DNA of 64,000 nt from the NCBI RefSeq assembly GCF_003855255.1, contig NZ_CP034072.1, positions 1,488,001-1,552,000 on the forward strand. The letters are read 5' to 3'. This document shows positions 9,344 to 17,703 of this stretch, piece by piece. The stretch is from Mycolicibacterium nivoides (lineage in GTDB: Bacteria > Actinomycetota > Actinomycetes > Mycobacteriales > Mycobacteriaceae). Each line of letters starts with the position of its first letter. The first letter of the stretch is position 1. The notes under the pieces were generated by a model. The model did no database searches. It was not told where the DNA came from and saw only the letters and a program-made list of their open reading frames with translations. A program made the position numbers and the translations under genes.

Positions 9344-9733
9344 TCAGGCGTCGTCCGTCTTGTGCATGGACTCGCGGATCTGCTGCAAGCGCTCGGCCGC
9401 CGCCTGCTGGCGCTTCTCGTACTGCTCCTCGATGGAGCGGCCCTCGGGGGTCTCGGCTGCCAGCTCCGACGCCCCGATCGCGGTGCCGTACCGGGTCTCG
9501 ATCTTCTCCCGCACCGCGTCGAACGTCGGCACCCCGGCGGCGGTGTAGCCGGTGTCGGCCGGCTCAGAAACAGGCCCCGGGACAGGCCCGGGCAGCGGGC
9601 CCGCGGCCGGAGCTGCGGGAACGATCTCGCCCTCCAGCACAACGGGCTCCTCGGCTGTTGCGGCGTCCTCGGGTTGGTCCGGCTGCTCTGGGTCCTTCGT
9701 CACGAAACCCACGTTACCTGCGGGAACCGACAT
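9344..9733 (-). CDS. Small acidic/proline-rich hypothetical protein
   Basis: This 129-residue protein is not recognised. The N-terminal half is low-complexity (Glu/Pro/Ala, several PGP repeats) and likely disordered. The C-terminal third is a charged helix (EEQYEKRQQAAAERLQQIRE) that could form a coiled coil. The ATG at 9733 is used; a GTG about ten codons downstream is an alternative. It heads a three-gene minus-strand run with the winged-helix and membrane genes, three bases before the former. Confidence 0.6.
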   Translation of the reverse strand: MSVPAGNVGFVTKDPEQPDQPEDAATAEEPVVLEGEIVPAAPAAGPLPGPVPGPVSEPADTGYTAAGVPTFDAVREKIETRYGTAIGASELAAETPEGRSIEEQYEKRQQAAAERLQQIRESMHKTDDA

Positions 9734-9820
9734 TTCTTGGGATCGGTAGCACTTGGGCCCGCCAAGACTTCAGGACACGACGGAGCCATCGGGGCAACGC
9801 GGAACAAAGGGGAAGACGCA

Positions 9821-10321
9821 ATGACCATGAATCGAGTTATCGCAGGCGCCATGGGACTGCTCGCGACCGGTGCGGTGCTGGTGGGCTGCTCGAACGACAA
9901 GCCGGCCGACAAGCCCGCGGACAAGCCGGCCGCGTCGGCGACCGACACCAAGGTCAGCTCCGGGAGCAATGCCCAGGTCAAGGTCGATGGATCGGAACTG
10001 GCGGGGCTCGACCTGAACTCGGTCACCTGTGTCAAGCAGGGCGGCAAGATCAACGTGGCCAGCGCCGCGATCGGCGGCCAGCAGGGCCTGGGCGTGGTGA
10101 TGACCGACGAGGCCACACCGAAGGTCGAGTCGCTCGGACTGGTCTACGACGGCAGCGCACTGGCCGTCAGCGAGGCGATGGGTGTCAAGGTCGGCTCGGC
10201 CGAGGTCAAGGTCGACGGGGACACCTACACCATCACCGGTGAAGCGTCGGGCGCCGACATGAAGAACCCGATGGCCGGGATGATCAACAAGCCGTTCACC
10301 ATCACGGTGTCCTGCAGCTGA
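9821..10321 (+). CDS. LpqH-like (19-kDa antigen family) lipoprotein
   Basis: This 166-residue exported lipoprotein has a hydrophobic signal ending in the lipobox LVGC, so Cys23 would be lipidated. A KPAD repeat linker follows, then a roughly 120-residue beta domain with two conserved cysteines (VTCVKQGGKI and the terminal VSCS), the pattern of the mycobacterial 19-kDa antigen family. Members are cell-surface proteins of uncertain physiological role and TLR2 agonists in pathogens. AAAGGGGAAG at about 9806-9815 supports ATG 9821. The gene is monocistronic, closed by the terminator at 10333. Confidence 0.85.
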   Translation: MTMNRVIAGAMGLLATGAVLVGCSNDKPADKPADKPAASATDTKVSSGSNAQVKVDGSELAGLDLNSVTCVKQGGKINVASAAIGGQQGLGVVMTDEATPKVESLGLVYDGSALAVSEAMGVKVGSAEVKVDGDTYTITGEASGADMKNPMAGMINKPFTITVSCS

Positions 10322-10332
10322 TCTCCCGACAT

Positions 10333-10380
10333 GGCGGGCGTGCCCGGCAGACCTTCTGCCGGGTACGCCCGCCGCTTTTA
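10333..10380 (+). terminator. Strong intrinsic terminator after the LpqH-like gene
   Basis: A near-perfect stem of about 18 base pairs (arms 10333-10350 and 10356-10373, one G-U pair, loop ACCTT) is followed by GCTTTTA. It insulates the lipoprotein gene from the CHAT island, whose -10 box begins at 10381 directly behind the tail. Confidence 0.9.
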
Positions 10381-10386
10381 TATGGT
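10381..10386 (+). promoter_or_regulatory. -10 box of a leaderless promoter for the TPR-CHAT operon
   Basis: TATGGT at 10381-10386 fits TANNNT. Counting seven bases on places +1 at 10393, which is the G of the GTG start codon. The -35 region falls inside the preceding terminator stem and is not recognisable. Confidence 0.6.
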
Positions 10387-10392
10387 GCAGAG

Positions 10393-12138
10393 GTGACCAT
10401 CGCCGGCGAACTCGACCGCGCCCGTCACCTGACGCTGTCTGCCGAAGAGGTTGCTGCCCGCGACCTGCTGGTGTCGCAGCTGCCCCTGATCGAGCAGGCC
10501 GACCGCGACGACTACGCGCTCGAGGTGTTCGCCCAACTCGGTGAGATCTACCTGGTACGCACCGCGTACGAGGGTGTGGTGGAAAGTATTTCCCGTATCC
10601 GCGATTGTCTGGCGATCTACGCCGCGATCCGTTCGGGACGGCGCCCCGACCTCGCCGCCGAGGTCACCATGTCCGACCACGACATCGATCACATGATCTG
10701 CCGATACACCCGGCGCGTCGAGTTCCTGGACGCCGGACTCGCCGCGGCTCGTGGTGATCACGACAGTGCCTCAGCACATCTGGAGGCGCTGATCGAAGCC
10801 CCTGGGGATTACCACGATTTGGCGCCCGAGCACCGTAACCTGATCTGTCACACCAGGATTCTTATCGCGAGCGGTTTGTGCGACGACGATCTCTATGCCG
10901 CTTCGGTGCCGGTGTGGGCCGAGGTGCTCGACGCCTTGCAGGATGCGGGGCCGGGGGCCGACGACGCCGAAATCGATCATCTTTTCGTCACGGGCGCCCT
11001 GGGCTACGGCCGGTTCTGCATCGAGTCCGGTCGACTCGACGAGGCCGAGCCGTGGTTACGCCGGGCCGGCGCCCGCGCCGAGGCCCGCGGGTGGAAACTC
11101 GCGACCGCCCGCGCTCAGCTCGAGCGAGGGGCCTCGGCCTGGTCGGCCGGTCGTTATGCGGAGACCCAGGACCTGGTCACCGCTGCCTATCCGGTGATCG
11201 CCGACCATGCCCGCGCCCACGACGTCTCCCGGAGCTGGCTGTATTTCGGGCTGATCCGGGTGGGACTCGGTCGCTTGAAGGAAGCCGATGAATGCTGGGA
11301 ACACGCCGAGCGGCACTGGCGGGAGCTGGGCAAGCCGATCCACATTCACCGGATCCTGTTGCAGCGCAGCTGGATCGCCATCTTCCGCGGCGCTTTCGAG
11401 GAAGCGGTACAACTGGTGGAGCAGGCCCGGCAGTTCCTGGACGCATCGCCGCGACACAGCTGGCTGCAGTACGCCCGGCTCGATGCTCACCTCGGCAACA
11501 TCTGGCGGGCCGATGCACTCGTCGAGATGGGTTTCGACGGCCTCGGCGAGCCCGGCCAGGACTGGAACCAGGTCGAGGCCCGGCACGCGGCGGGACTCGG
11601 CGTGGTCGACTGCGCCCCGGGCACGCCGGAGTACCGCCGTGCGATGGTCAAGCTCGACCGGGCCGCCGATCTGAAGGTTCCCGCCGCGCTGGCAGTCGAT
11701 TCGGTGCGCTACACGATCACCGACGCCGGAGCCAGAGCCCGCTGGGCCAGCGGCGTCTCGGCTCCTCTGTTGGCCGGGGCGTTCGCGGTGGCCTGGGAGT
11801 CGGACAACACCGAGCTGACCTGTGAACTGGTCGAATATCACAGCGCGCGAGGGACTTTCAGTACAGATCCGGCAGCTGAGCCGGGTCCGGCCGCAGACTG
11901 GACCGGAACCGCGACGGCGGTGACTCCGGTCGAAGCCGAACTCGCGCCGCAACTCGCTGTCGCGGCCGCCGCAGCGCCGGTCGGCGGCGAAGGCACACTG
12001 ACCAGGCTCGGACCGTTGCCGCCGCTACGGATGGACCCGAGTTCGGGCCCGATCATGAGCCGCTACCGGGAGCTGGCGCTGCAGCGGTATGGCCAGGATG
12101 TCACCGCGCCGGGCGGGGAATGGACGACGTGGCCATGA
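10393..12138 (+). CDS. Large TPR-like helical protein, partner of the CHAT protease
   Basis: The 581-residue protein is almost wholly alpha-helical for its first 420 residues. It shows repeated paired-helix units of the tetratricopeptide type (for example RLDEAEPWLRRAGARAEARG, RLKEADECWEHAERHW and AFEEAVQLVEQARQFLD). An Ala/Pro-rich low-complexity stretch and a short conserved-looking tail follow. TPR superhelices bind peptides or proteins, and in other CHAT systems a TPR part senses the trigger and controls the protease. Its stop overlaps the CHAT start (ATGA), so synthesis is stoichiometric. It lacks a signal peptide or membrane segment, hence is probably cytosolic. The link to CHAT regulation is inference. 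Confidence 0.75.
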   Translation: MTIAGELDRARHLTLSAEEVAARDLLVSQLPLIEQADRDDYALEVFAQLGEIYLVRTAYEGVVESISRIRDCLAIYAAIRSGRRPDLAAEVTMSDHDIDHMICRYTRRVEFLDAGLAAARGDHDSASAHLEALIEAPGDYHDLAPEHRNLICHTRILIASGLCDDDLYAASVPVWAEVLDALQDAGPGADDAEIDHLFVTGALGYGRFCIESGRLDEAEPWLRRAGARAEARGWKLATARAQLERGASAWSAGRYAETQDLVTAAYPVIADHARAHDVSRSWLYFGLIRVGLGRLKEADECWEHAERHWRELGKPIHIHRILLQRSWIAIFRGAFEEAVQLVEQARQFLDASPRHSWLQYARLDAHLGNIWRADALVEMGFDGLGEPGQDWNQVEARHAAGLGVVDCAPGTPEYRRAMVKLDRAADLKVPAALAVDSVRYTITDAGARARWASGVSAPLLAGAFAVAWESDNTELTCELVEYHSARGTFSTDPAAEPGPAADWTGTATAVTPVEAELAPQLAVAAAAAPVGGEGTLTRLGPLPPLRMDPSSGPIMSRYRELALQRYGQDVTAPGGEWTTWP

Positions 12139-13331
12139 CCGACACTCTGGTATTGCGGTTCGCCGATGTCGGCATCGCGACCTATGCGAGCCTGCGCGTG
12201 GTGGGGGAGCCGCAACGTTCGGTCACCTGGGTGATCGAGGAACCGCACATGCAGGCGGTGGAGGCCGTTCTCAACCCTGCGCTGCCGGACCCGATCGGTA
12301 CCGAAACCCACGGCGACGCGATTGAACGGGCCGTGACCACAGGCGCGTTCGCCACCGCCGCCGCGGAGCGCGACCTGGCCCTGTTGCTGGGCTCGCACCT
12401 GATCGGGATCGCCGGCTGGCAGCTGCTGGCCGACTGCGTCGCCGACGTGCGGCCCGTGCTGTTCGTGACGCCGAGCCCGCGGTTGGGCCGGGTGCCCTGG
12501 GCGCAGCTAGCGATGCCGGGTCCCGACGGCTACCGGTTGATGGAGTTGGTGGACGTGCTGATGGCGGTGCCGCCCAACATCGTTCACGCACCGCGCACCC
12601 CGGTGCCTTGGCAGGACCGCCTTGGCCGCCCACCGGTGCTGGTGCTGGATCCGCGCATTCCCGGACAGCGGCCGGATTCGGCACTGGGCTCGGTGCTGGG
12701 TCGCCCGTCGCCGCAGACTCCGCTGTCGGAGCATTTCGGTGAGCTGGTGGCCGGCCACGCCGTCCTGCCGAAGGTCGCCGAGACCGTCGAGCTGTTCCGT
12801 CGCACCGATACCGACCGGCGCTGGTTGGCCGACGCGTGCGCCCAGGACCCGAGCCGGCTGCTCTACGTCGGGCACGCCAGTGCGGCTGACGGTGCCACCG
12901 GGCATGCCGACCGTGCGGCGCTGCATCTGGCCGAAGGCCGGCCGCTGACAGCGGGGGAGATGATCGCCGCGCGGCTGCGCATCCCTCCCCGAGTGGCCTT
13001 GCTGGCGTGCGCATCCGGGGGTGACTACCGGTTCGACGAGGCGGCCGGGTTGGTCGCCGCCATGATCCTGGGCGGCGCGCAGTTGGTCACCGCGACGCTG
13101 TGGTCGCTGCCGACCGCCGCCGGCTTCCGGCAGTTCGGCAATGCACCCGAGGCCGATCCGATGGCGGACACCATCGTCGGGGTGGATCTGGCACATCGCG
13201 ACGAGAACGCGGGCCTGGCGGTGAACCGCTGGCAGCGCGCCATGATGCGCCGCTGGCGCGATGGTGACATCACCGCCACTCCGCTGCACTGGGCCGCGAT
13301 GGCCACATTCACCGTCGACGGCGCCCGCTGA
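12135..13331 (+). CDS. CHAT-domain (caspase-like) putative protease
   Basis: The 398-residue protein ends in a CHAT domain, a clan CD caspase-like fold. The catalytic dyad is visible: His247 in LLYVGHAS and Cys292 in LLACASGGD. The downstream helix with GGAQLVTATLWS matches the family. The N-terminal 150 residues are an unrecognised domain. ATG 12135 overlaps the TPR stop by four bases; ATG 12120 in the same frame is the alternative. CHAT proteases act in bacterial immunity (for example Craspase TPR-CHAT) and cell-death circuits by cutting a partner protein. The substrate here is unknown; the two proteins encoded at 13839-16291 are candidates. Confidence 0.85.
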   Translation: MTDTLVLRFADVGIATYASLRVVGEPQRSVTWVIEEPHMQAVEAVLNPALPDPIGTETHGDAIERAVTTGAFATAAAERDLALLLGSHLIGIAGWQLLADCVADVRPVLFVTPSPRLGRVPWAQLAMPGPDGYRLMELVDVLMAVPPNIVHAPRTPVPWQDRLGRPPVLVLDPRIPGQRPDSALGSVLGRPSPQTPLSEHFGELVAGHAVLPKVAETVELFRRTDTDRRWLADACAQDPSRLLYVGHASAADGATGHADRAALHLAEGRPLTAGEMIAARLRIPPRVALLACASGGDYRFDEAAGLVAAMILGGAQLVTATLWSLPTAAGFRQFGNAPEADPMADTIVGVDLAHRDENAGLAVNRWQRAMMRRWRDGDITATPLHWAAMATFTVDGAR

Positions 13332-13332
13332 A

Positions 13333-13776
13333 TCAGGCCGGGGCCACGCAGACAGCGACGGTGCTCTCGTCACCGGGCCGGTAGTAGGTGTCGATCACGT
13401 TGCCGGGTGACACCTTCGCCAGGGCTGTCGCCGGGACCATCGTCCGCTCACGAACCGGGAACTGACCGCCGCCGCAGCGGCTGACGATGAGGTCGAGTTC
13501 GATCTCGCGGTAGTCCTCCCGGGTCGCGCCGGTGGCGCGCATCCCGGTGATGATCCCGCGCGATCGGGTTCCGGTACGGATCAGTGCAAGTTGTGTCCCG
13601 GTCAGCAATCCCTTGCGGACCAGCATGTGGTCGAACTCGGCCACCAGTTCGCCCAGGGTGACCAGCCGCTCGTCGGCCTCGTCATTCGGGCGGACACACC
13701 GTGCCCGGCGGGTGGCGGTCAACACGGCGCCGGTGCACAACAGGCACAGGACGGTGATCAGCACGGCGTCGGTCAT
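13333..13776 (-). CDS. Single-pass membrane protein with small beta domain
   Basis: The 147 residues start with one hydrophobic helix (VLITVLCLLCTGAVL) and a basic stop-transfer stretch. A roughly 70-residue domain with alternating strands follows, ending VSPGNVIDTYYRPGDESTV. This resembles an actinobacterial family of unknown function in which a vP..al.kl.pG..v.v.YdP.D motif closes a small barrel. It lies on the opposite strand inside the CHAT island, with its stop next to that of the CHAT gene and its start close to the 13839 gene, so it shares a divergent control region with the latter. No function is assigned. Confidence 0.65.
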   Translation of the reverse strand: MTDAVLITVLCLLCTGAVLTATRRARCVRPNDEADERLVTLGELVAEFDHMLVRKGLLTGTQLALIRTGTRSRGIITGMRATGATREDYREIELDLIVSRCGGGQFPVRERTMVPATALAKVSPGNVIDTYYRPGDESTVAVCVAPA

Positions 13777-13825
13777 GAACCCAAGGTTCCGCCCGGGCCA
13801 CTGCTACCGAACCCAACTTCGGCTC

Positions 13826-13831
13826 TATCCT
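13826..13831 (+). promoter_or_regulatory. -10 box before the second island operon
   Basis: TATCCT at 13826-13831 would place +1 at about 13838, one base before GTG 13839. That start is therefore leaderless or nearly so and is preferred over GTG 13833. No clear -35 box is seen. Confidence 0.5.
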
Positions 13832-13838
13832 GGTGCCG

Positions 13839-15179
13839 GTGAGCATCGGGTCCGACACGGCTGGGGCTGAGGCCGGCCCCAATTTGGGCATGACTTCGGC
13901 CCAGCCGCGCCGCGCCGTGATCGACCGGGCCTGGCGGGCACTCGGGCCGGGAGTTGAGGTGTTCAGCGGTGACGACGGCGGACCGCTGCGCCGGACCGTC
14001 AAACGGATCATCGACCCCCTGGTTCTCAGGCTGCGCAGCAACACCCACTATTCGGCACCGGTGCTTGCCCCGGACGTGGCCGCCGAACTGCACGAGCAGA
14101 TGGTGCGGAGCGGGCCACATCTGCGCGCCGCCGCAGCCTGGTTCACCGAACTCAAGCAGCAACGCCGGCGCCTTCGCATCACCACGGGCAACGCCCAGGA
14201 GCTCTATTTCCCGGTGTGTTTCGAACTCGCGGTGAATCGGGGCGCACCGGCGGTCGACAGCGCGCAGGTGGCGGCCGAGGTGCTGGCCGGTCTGCACGAG
14301 GGCCGGGACCGCACGGCGATCGAGGCGCTCAACGGATATGTGGCCGATCCGCAGGTCGTCGACCGCTTGCGTCGCCAACTCGAGCGCAGCTGGGATGACG
14401 TGGTCCCGTCGGCCGCGATCACAGGTCCGTTCTTCGCCGGGCTGACCACCGTGCTCGGTCCGGCCGACAGTCACCGTGCCGAGGCGGCCCGGCAGCGGGT
14501 GTGGTCGGCGTTGGTGGCCGACGCGACGCCGTACAACCTGGGCGCGGGAGCGCGACGTGCCGAGGCCGGCCTGCCATGGTCGATTGTCGACATCGGACTG
14601 AGTTCGATTCAGCCGCAACGGCCGCCGTCGATCAGCGGCCAGGGGGAGGGGGAGCGTCCGCTGGACCGCAGCGTGGTGGACCGGGTGCGGGCGACATTGC
14701 GCCGGGCACTGGACCGCGACGAACTGCCCGATCTCCCGCTGCTGTGCGCAGAGGAGGTGGACAGGGCCTGCGCGCCGTGGGGGCTGCTCGCCGAGGACAA
14801 ACAGGCCGCGCTTCTGACCGGCATCGAGGTGGCCACCGACCTGCACCCGCTCGACGCGTCGGCGTCGGGACGCTATCAACTGTCGGCACGCATCCAGGCC
14901 AAGCTGGCCAAGGAGGCCTATGTGCTGCATGCCCGCCGATACCTGGCGGCAGGCACCGCGGTACACCCGCGCCAGCAGCAGGTGATCGACGATCTCGGCG
15001 GGTTCGCCCGCCCCTATCTGAGCCGACTGTGGGCACGGCTGCACGGCCGCGACGTGTGGCAGGAGTCCTGCGCGGACATCGACGAACTGCGGTCACTGTT
15101 GGAGGGTGTGGCCAGATCGGTCAGCCTCGACCATCGGCAGCGGATCAAGGCGATGCTGGAAGTGCAGGTGGCACAGTGA
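13839..15179 (+). CDS. Unknown helical protein of the CHAT island
   Basis: This 446-residue protein has no family I recognise. It is soluble and mainly helical, with many Arg/Glu-rich amphipathic segments and no signal peptide. Conserved-looking patches include DPLVLRLRSNTHYSAPVLA near residue 65 and the C-terminal WARLHGRDVWQESCADIDEL. It starts at GTG 13839 behind a TATCCT box; GTG 13833 and a later ATG in NLGM are alternatives. Its stop overlaps the next start by four bases (GTGA), so the two proteins are made together and probably form a complex. A structural comparison would be the decisive next step. Confidence 0.65.
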   Translation: MSIGSDTAGAEAGPNLGMTSAQPRRAVIDRAWRALGPGVEVFSGDDGGPLRRTVKRIIDPLVLRLRSNTHYSAPVLAPDVAAELHEQMVRSGPHLRAAAAWFTELKQQRRRLRITTGNAQELYFPVCFELAVNRGAPAVDSAQVAAEVLAGLHEGRDRTAIEALNGYVADPQVVDRLRRQLERSWDDVVPSAAITGPFFAGLTTVLGPADSHRAEAARQRVWSALVADATPYNLGAGARRAEAGLPWSIVDIGLSSIQPQRPPSISGQGEGERPLDRSVVDRVRATLRRALDRDELPDLPLLCAEEVDRACAPWGLLAEDKQAALLTGIEVATDLHPLDASASGRYQLSARIQAKLAKEAYVLHARRYLAAGTAVHPRQQQVIDDLGGFARPYLSRLWARLHGRDVWQESCADIDELRSLLEGVARSVSLDHRQRIKAMLEVQVAQ

Positions 15180-16291
15180 AATTGGGTGCTGATACCGGCT
15201 TGTGGAGCACGGGCCCGCTGGGCCACGGTGCGCCTTTGGCCGCAGTGCTGGAGGTCGGCGGCGCCGTGCTGTCGTGGGTGGTGGATGGGGGCGCCGGCGA
15301 ACCACCTTCCATCGCATTCACCGACCCTGAGCGTGCGGATTGGTTGTGGCGCGTGCTCGGGGAGCCCGGCCATGTCGCTGTTCTGGACGCACTGCGTCGC
15401 GGGGAACCGGGACAACCGCTCGACCTGCCCGGTGTGGAGGTGCTGCCCGGCTCGACGGATGCGTTGCGGCGCCTGGCAATCGGCCACTGGATTCGTCGGT
15501 GGTGGCCGGCCAGCGACCGGGACGGGATCGCGGCACTGGAACGCCCGGTGCTCGACGCGGAACTCGCTCTGCTGACGGTGGCCGCCGAGGACTTCTTCAG
15601 CGACGACACCCTGGATTCCGATGCGGTGGACCTGCTGGCGCCCCACATGGAGGCGCTGAACTTCCTTGCCGGTCAAGGCGATCCGAGGGTAGCCGAGCTG
15701 GTCGGGAAGTGTCGGGAGCTGGCCGCTGAGATCGGGCTGGACTGGCCCGGCACCGTCGTCTCGGCGGCGCGGCAGCAGGACTATGCCCTGGCGGCCGGCG
15801 CCGGCGCCGGATCCGATGATGGGGGCCTGATCGCCCGAGGGGTGTCGACCGTCGACTGGGCGGCGGTACCGCCCGGGGTGTTCGACGCCGCCGAGGACAC
15901 CATCGAGTGGTCGGTGACCGCCGTCGGGGAGGCGACCGCCGTGGTGGTGCAGGTGGCGCTGTCGGGCCCGTATTCATCGGCGGGCATCGGCGTGGAGATG
16001 CGTGGCGGCGGCTGCGGCGGCTCCGGTGTCCTCGACGCCACAGGCCGCGCTGTACTGCCGCTGCACGCCCCAGATGGGCAGCCGCTCAGCGAGACCCGTG
16101 CGTGGAACCTGGATTGGTCACAGGCCACGGTGCGGGTCGGCGCGGACGGCGTCGACGAGTCGGCGGCGGACCGGGACCGGGTGCGCGCGTTCGCGCGGGC
16201 CCGGCTGGCAAGGGCAGTATCCGATTCGCGGCTCGCGGCGGCCGCCGATGCGTTCCTTGCCGAGATACGCGCGGCGGAATCCGATTACTGA
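15176..16291 (+). CDS. Unknown protein, coupled partner in the CHAT island
   Basis: This 371-residue protein is not recognised. The N-terminal 220 residues form a mixed alpha/beta domain with Trp-rich patches (WLWRVLGEPGHV, HWIRRWWPASDRD). A short Gly/Ala linker follows, then a beta-rich Ig-like segment with VVVQVALSGPYSSAGIGVEM and a terminal helix. The GTG at 15176 overlaps the preceding stop. It ends three bases before the convergent esterase gene, closing the island. Joint occurrence with the TPR-CHAT pair suggests it is target, adaptor or effector of the protease; that is inference only. Confidence 0.65.
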   Translation: MKLGADTGLWSTGPLGHGAPLAAVLEVGGAVLSWVVDGGAGEPPSIAFTDPERADWLWRVLGEPGHVAVLDALRRGEPGQPLDLPGVEVLPGSTDALRRLAIGHWIRRWWPASDRDGIAALERPVLDAELALLTVAAEDFFSDDTLDSDAVDLLAPHMEALNFLAGQGDPRVAELVGKCRELAAEIGLDWPGTVVSAARQQDYALAAGAGAGSDDGGLIARGVSTVDWAAVPPGVFDAAEDTIEWSVTAVGEATAVVVQVALSGPYSSAGIGVEMRGGGCGGSGVLDATGRAVLPLHAPDGQPLSETRAWNLDWSQATVRVGADGVDESAADRDRVRAFARARLARAVSDSRLAAAADAFLAEIRAAESDY

Positions 16292-16294
16292 CCG

Positions 16295-17662
16295 CTACTT
16301 GGCGGCGGTCTGGATGAAGGCCGCCGAGGGCGAGGACTGAGGCAGTCCGATCGCGGGCACCTGCGGGGTGTCGAGGACGCCGGCCAGCCACGGCAGCGCC
16401 GCGGTGAACGCGTGACTGGCGAACGGCCAGTCGTGGGTGCCCTGGTGGGTCACCACCGCGCAGGAGATGCCGTGTTTCGAGCCGAGCGCACACAGTGCGT
16501 TGGCCGCCTTGGCCTGATCGTTGGCGCGGCCGGCGGGCTTGCCCGCCGTTGACGTGTCGTTGACGTCGAACCAGCCGGCCGTCTGGTCGTACTGGCCGTG
16601 CCGGTTGATCACCGTGCTCGGGTCAAAGGCGTCCCAGGCCGCGGAACTCCCGCCGAACAGCCGGTCGACGGTTTGTGCCTTGGTGCCCGAGTTCGGACCG
16701 ATGTCGCCGGCGATGTCCACGAATGAACTGAACAACTCGGGGTGCATGACTGCCAGGTCCACCGCGCAGGTGCCGCCCATCGACCAGCCGACAATGCCCC
16801 AGTTGGCGGCGGCCGGTTTGACGCCGTAGTGGCTGTTCATATAGGGCACAACGTCTTTGGTGAGGTGGTCGGCGGAGTTCCCGCGCTTGCCGTTGACACA
16901 TTCGGTGTCGTTGTTGAAGGTACCGCCCGGGTCGACGAACACCATCACCGGCGCGTACCCGTGGTGGGCCGCGGCGAAGTCGTCCATCGTCTTGATCACG
17001 TTGCCGGCCCGCATCCAGTCGGCCGGGGTGTTGAACTCGCCGCCGATCATCATGACCGTCGGCAGTTGCGGCGCGGGATTGGTGGCGAACCACGCCGGCG
17101 GCAGATAGACGTATTCACCGCGATGCCGGAAACCCGAAGCGGTGTTGGGGATCTCGACCGGAACGACGCTGCCCTTGGCCGGGATGGTGCCCTGCCGTTG
17201 CATCGCGGCCACCGTGACCTCATCGGTCTGATCGGGTAGCGGACCGGCGGTCAACTGGTTCCACGCGGTCTGTACCCACGGGAAGTAACCCACCCACAGG
17301 TTCAGCGCCAGTGCCGTGCACAGCAGAGTCAGCGGTACCGCCATCACCGCGGTGCCACGCTTCCACCACCGGCTGCCGCGCCACCCGGCGAGCATGACCA
17401 CGACCGCGACGCCGGTGAGCGCGATCCACACCCACAGCGAGCGGGGCGCAGGGTTGCCCGCCAGCCCCTCGGAATCGATGTACCAGTTGGTGCCGGCGAC
17501 CAAGATGCCGCCCACCACGGCGGCCAGCGGCAGCCAGATGAGCGCCCAGCGGCGGGTACGCCAGCCGATTGCGGCGATCAGTACCACGGCGGTGATGACT
17601 TGGATGCTGGTCGGAACCCAGCCGTGCATCAAGGACAGGTGGTGAGTGAACGTCACAACCAC
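16295..17662 (-). CDS. Membrane-anchored alpha/beta-hydrolase, esterase-D/Ag85-like (Rv1639c-like)
   Basis: The 455 residues comprise four N-terminal membrane segments (about residues 1-125) and an exported alpha/beta-hydrolase domain of the esterase / mycolyltransferase fold. The nucleophile elbow is GWSMGG, the oxyanion region VMMIGGEFNTP, and the likely catalytic His is in THQGTHDWPFASHAF. M. tuberculosis Rv1639c has the same layout and also lies next to lysX. The start is GTG 17662. It follows lysX by 41 bases on the same strand and probably shares its transcript, which fits a role in the cell envelope. The substrate is unknown. Confidence 0.85.
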   Translation of the reverse strand: MVVTFTHHLSLMHGWVPTSIQVITAVVLIAAIGWRTRRWALIWLPLAAVVGGILVAGTNWYIDSEGLAGNPAPRSLWVWIALTGVAVVVMLAGWRGSRWWKRGTAVMAVPLTLLCTALALNLWVGYFPWVQTAWNQLTAGPLPDQTDEVTVAAMQRQGTIPAKGSVVPVEIPNTASGFRHRGEYVYLPPAWFATNPAPQLPTVMMIGGEFNTPADWMRAGNVIKTMDDFAAAHHGYAPVMVFVDPGGTFNNDTECVNGKRGNSADHLTKDVVPYMNSHYGVKPAAANWGIVGWSMGGTCAVDLAVMHPELFSSFVDIAGDIGPNSGTKAQTVDRLFGGSSAAWDAFDPSTVINRHGQYDQTAGWFDVNDTSTAGKPAGRANDQAKAANALCALGSKHGISCAVVTHQGTHDWPFASHAFTAALPWLAGVLDTPQVPAIGLPQSSPSAAFIQTAAK

Positions 17663-17703
17663 ATCGTCGCCGCCGAATCTTGGGATCGGCTGTGAAGCGC
17701 CTG

